Assembly (NCBI GenBank): GCA_015234495.1
Contig: JADGMZ010000076.1
Coordinates: 1-5,991 of the forward strand
Origin: Brevundimonas sp.
Lineage (GTDB): Bacteria > Pseudomonadota > Alphaproteobacteria > Caulobacterales > Caulobacteraceae
Length of the DNA stretch: 5,991 bases
Direction: 5' to 3'
The position numbers and the translations under genes are program-made. The notes under the pieces were generated by a model that saw only the letters and a list, made by a program, of their open reading frames with translations, made no database searches and had not been told where the DNA came from. How positions within the stretch are numbered: the first letter of the stretch is position 1; every line of letters starts with the position of its first letter. Shown here piece by piece: positions 5,365 through 5,991 of this stretch.

Positions 5365-5991
5365 ATGAAGCAGGTCGACCAGATGCGGCGGCGGGCGGCG
5401 CGGTACCTCGCCGTGGAGGCGGTGGAGATCGCCCCGGCGAAGGGGGTGTTCTCGCTGAGCTTCGACGACTTTCCGGCCACGGCCTGGACCGAGGCGGGGC
5501 CGATCCTGGCGGCGCATGGCGTCAAGGCGACCTACTATGTCTGCGGCGGCCTGTGCGGCGGCGTGAACATGGACCGGGACCAGTACCGGCTGGAGCATCT
5601 GCAGGCCCTGCACGCCGCCGGTCATGAGGTCGGATGCCATACCTGGGGCCACACCAGCGCGCTGCGGATGGACGCGGAGGCGTTGCGGCTCAGTCTGGAC
5701 GCCAATGCGGCCTGGGTGGCCGAGCGGCTGGACGGCTACCGGATGGCGACCTTCGCCTGGCCGTTCGGCGACGCGACCGTGGGCGCCAAGGGGGTGGTGA
5801 GCCGGCGGTTCGACCTGGCCCGGAGCGTGCGCGACGGGGTCAATGCGGGGCGCGAGGACCGGGCGCTGATCAAGTCGATCGGGCTGGAGAGCCGCCGGCT
5901 TCCGCACTACGACCTGGCGGGCCTGATGGCTGAAACCGCCGCGCGGCGGGGCTGGCTGACGGCCTATGGGCATGATGTCAGCGACCGGCCC
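5365..5991 (+). CDS. Polysaccharide deacetylase (NodB homology) family protein, 3' end outside window
   Basis: Predicted metal-dependent carbohydrate esterase 4-type deacetylase acting on N- or O-acetyl groups of a glycan; the substrate is unknown. The frame runs open for 209 codons to the window end. NodB-domain motifs are in order: FSLSFDDFP (Asp34 as likely base, Asp35 as metal ligand), HEVGCHTWGH (metal ligands His92 and His96), FAWPFGD (130-136), and AYGHDVSDRP (His203) near the expected C-terminus, so little of the domain should be missing. No signal peptide or membrane segment is seen; the N-terminus is basic (MRRRAARYL), so action on a cytoplasmic precursor or a capsule/LPS intermediate is possible. 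The start is uncertain: ATG 5365 has no Shine-Dalgarno at normal distance, whereas ATG 5383 (Met7) has CAGG eight bases upstream. It is divergent from glyQ, with no evident functional link. Confidence 0.85.
   Translation, partial: MKQVDQMRRRAARYLAVEAVEIAPAKGVFSLSFDDFPATAWTEAGPILAAHGVKATYYVCGGLCGGVNMDRDQYRLEHLQALHAAGHEVGCHTWGHTSALRMDAEALRLSLDANAAWVAERLDGYRMATFAWPFGDATVGAKGVVSRRFDLARSVRDGVNAGREDRALIKSIGLESRRLPHYDLAGLMAETAARRGWLTAYGHDVSDRP

Noticed and set aside
5236..5973. 245-codon minus-strand frame opposite the deacetylase gene
   Set aside because: The NodB motifs are on the + strand; this frame is His/Arg/Pro-rich with no motif.

Overview
The window is a high-GC stretch of alphaproteobacterial housekeeping chromosome. 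Several features suggest Caulobacterales, with Brevundimonas- or Caulobacter-like as the best guess. These are the strong G/C third-position bias, weak Shine-Dalgarno sequences, the alpha2beta2 glycyl-tRNA synthetase pair, and intergenic palindromes of the GGGGAGG/CCTCCCC type. The taxonomic call is an inference from style and was not tested by a search.

Layout from left to right: a long hairpin at the left edge (1-66) probably ends a gene lying outside the window. Next comes efp (elongation factor P, 130-696, +), then an inverted-repeat element with a 7-bp tandem repeat (704-835), then a suhB-like inositol monophosphatase family gene (847-1650, +). A 169-bp inverted-repeat element (1657-1825) separates it from the convergent glyS (1832-3943, -). 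A second type of palindromic element (4037-4179) lies between glyS and glyQ (4194-5081, -). A related copy of that element (5146-5334) lies upstream of glyQ. The last gene, on the + strand from 5365 and cut by the window end, is a NodB-type polysaccharide deacetylase family protein.

Functionally, glyQ and glyS encode the alpha and beta subunits of one enzyme and are almost certainly co-transcribed leftwards. efp and suhB point the same way and may be co-transcribed. The deacetylase is divergent from glyQ.

I see no mobile gene cassette, defence locus, CRISPR array, tRNA or rRNA. The unusual content is intergenic: all four gaps between genes hold a paired-hairpin element of about 130-190 bp, belonging to at least three sequence families. 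The element between glyQ and glyS is fully spanned by an 84-codon open frame. That frame overlaps the glyQ stop (GTGA) and the glyS start (TGATG) and has a good ribosome binding site, so it may carry ribosomes across the insertion.
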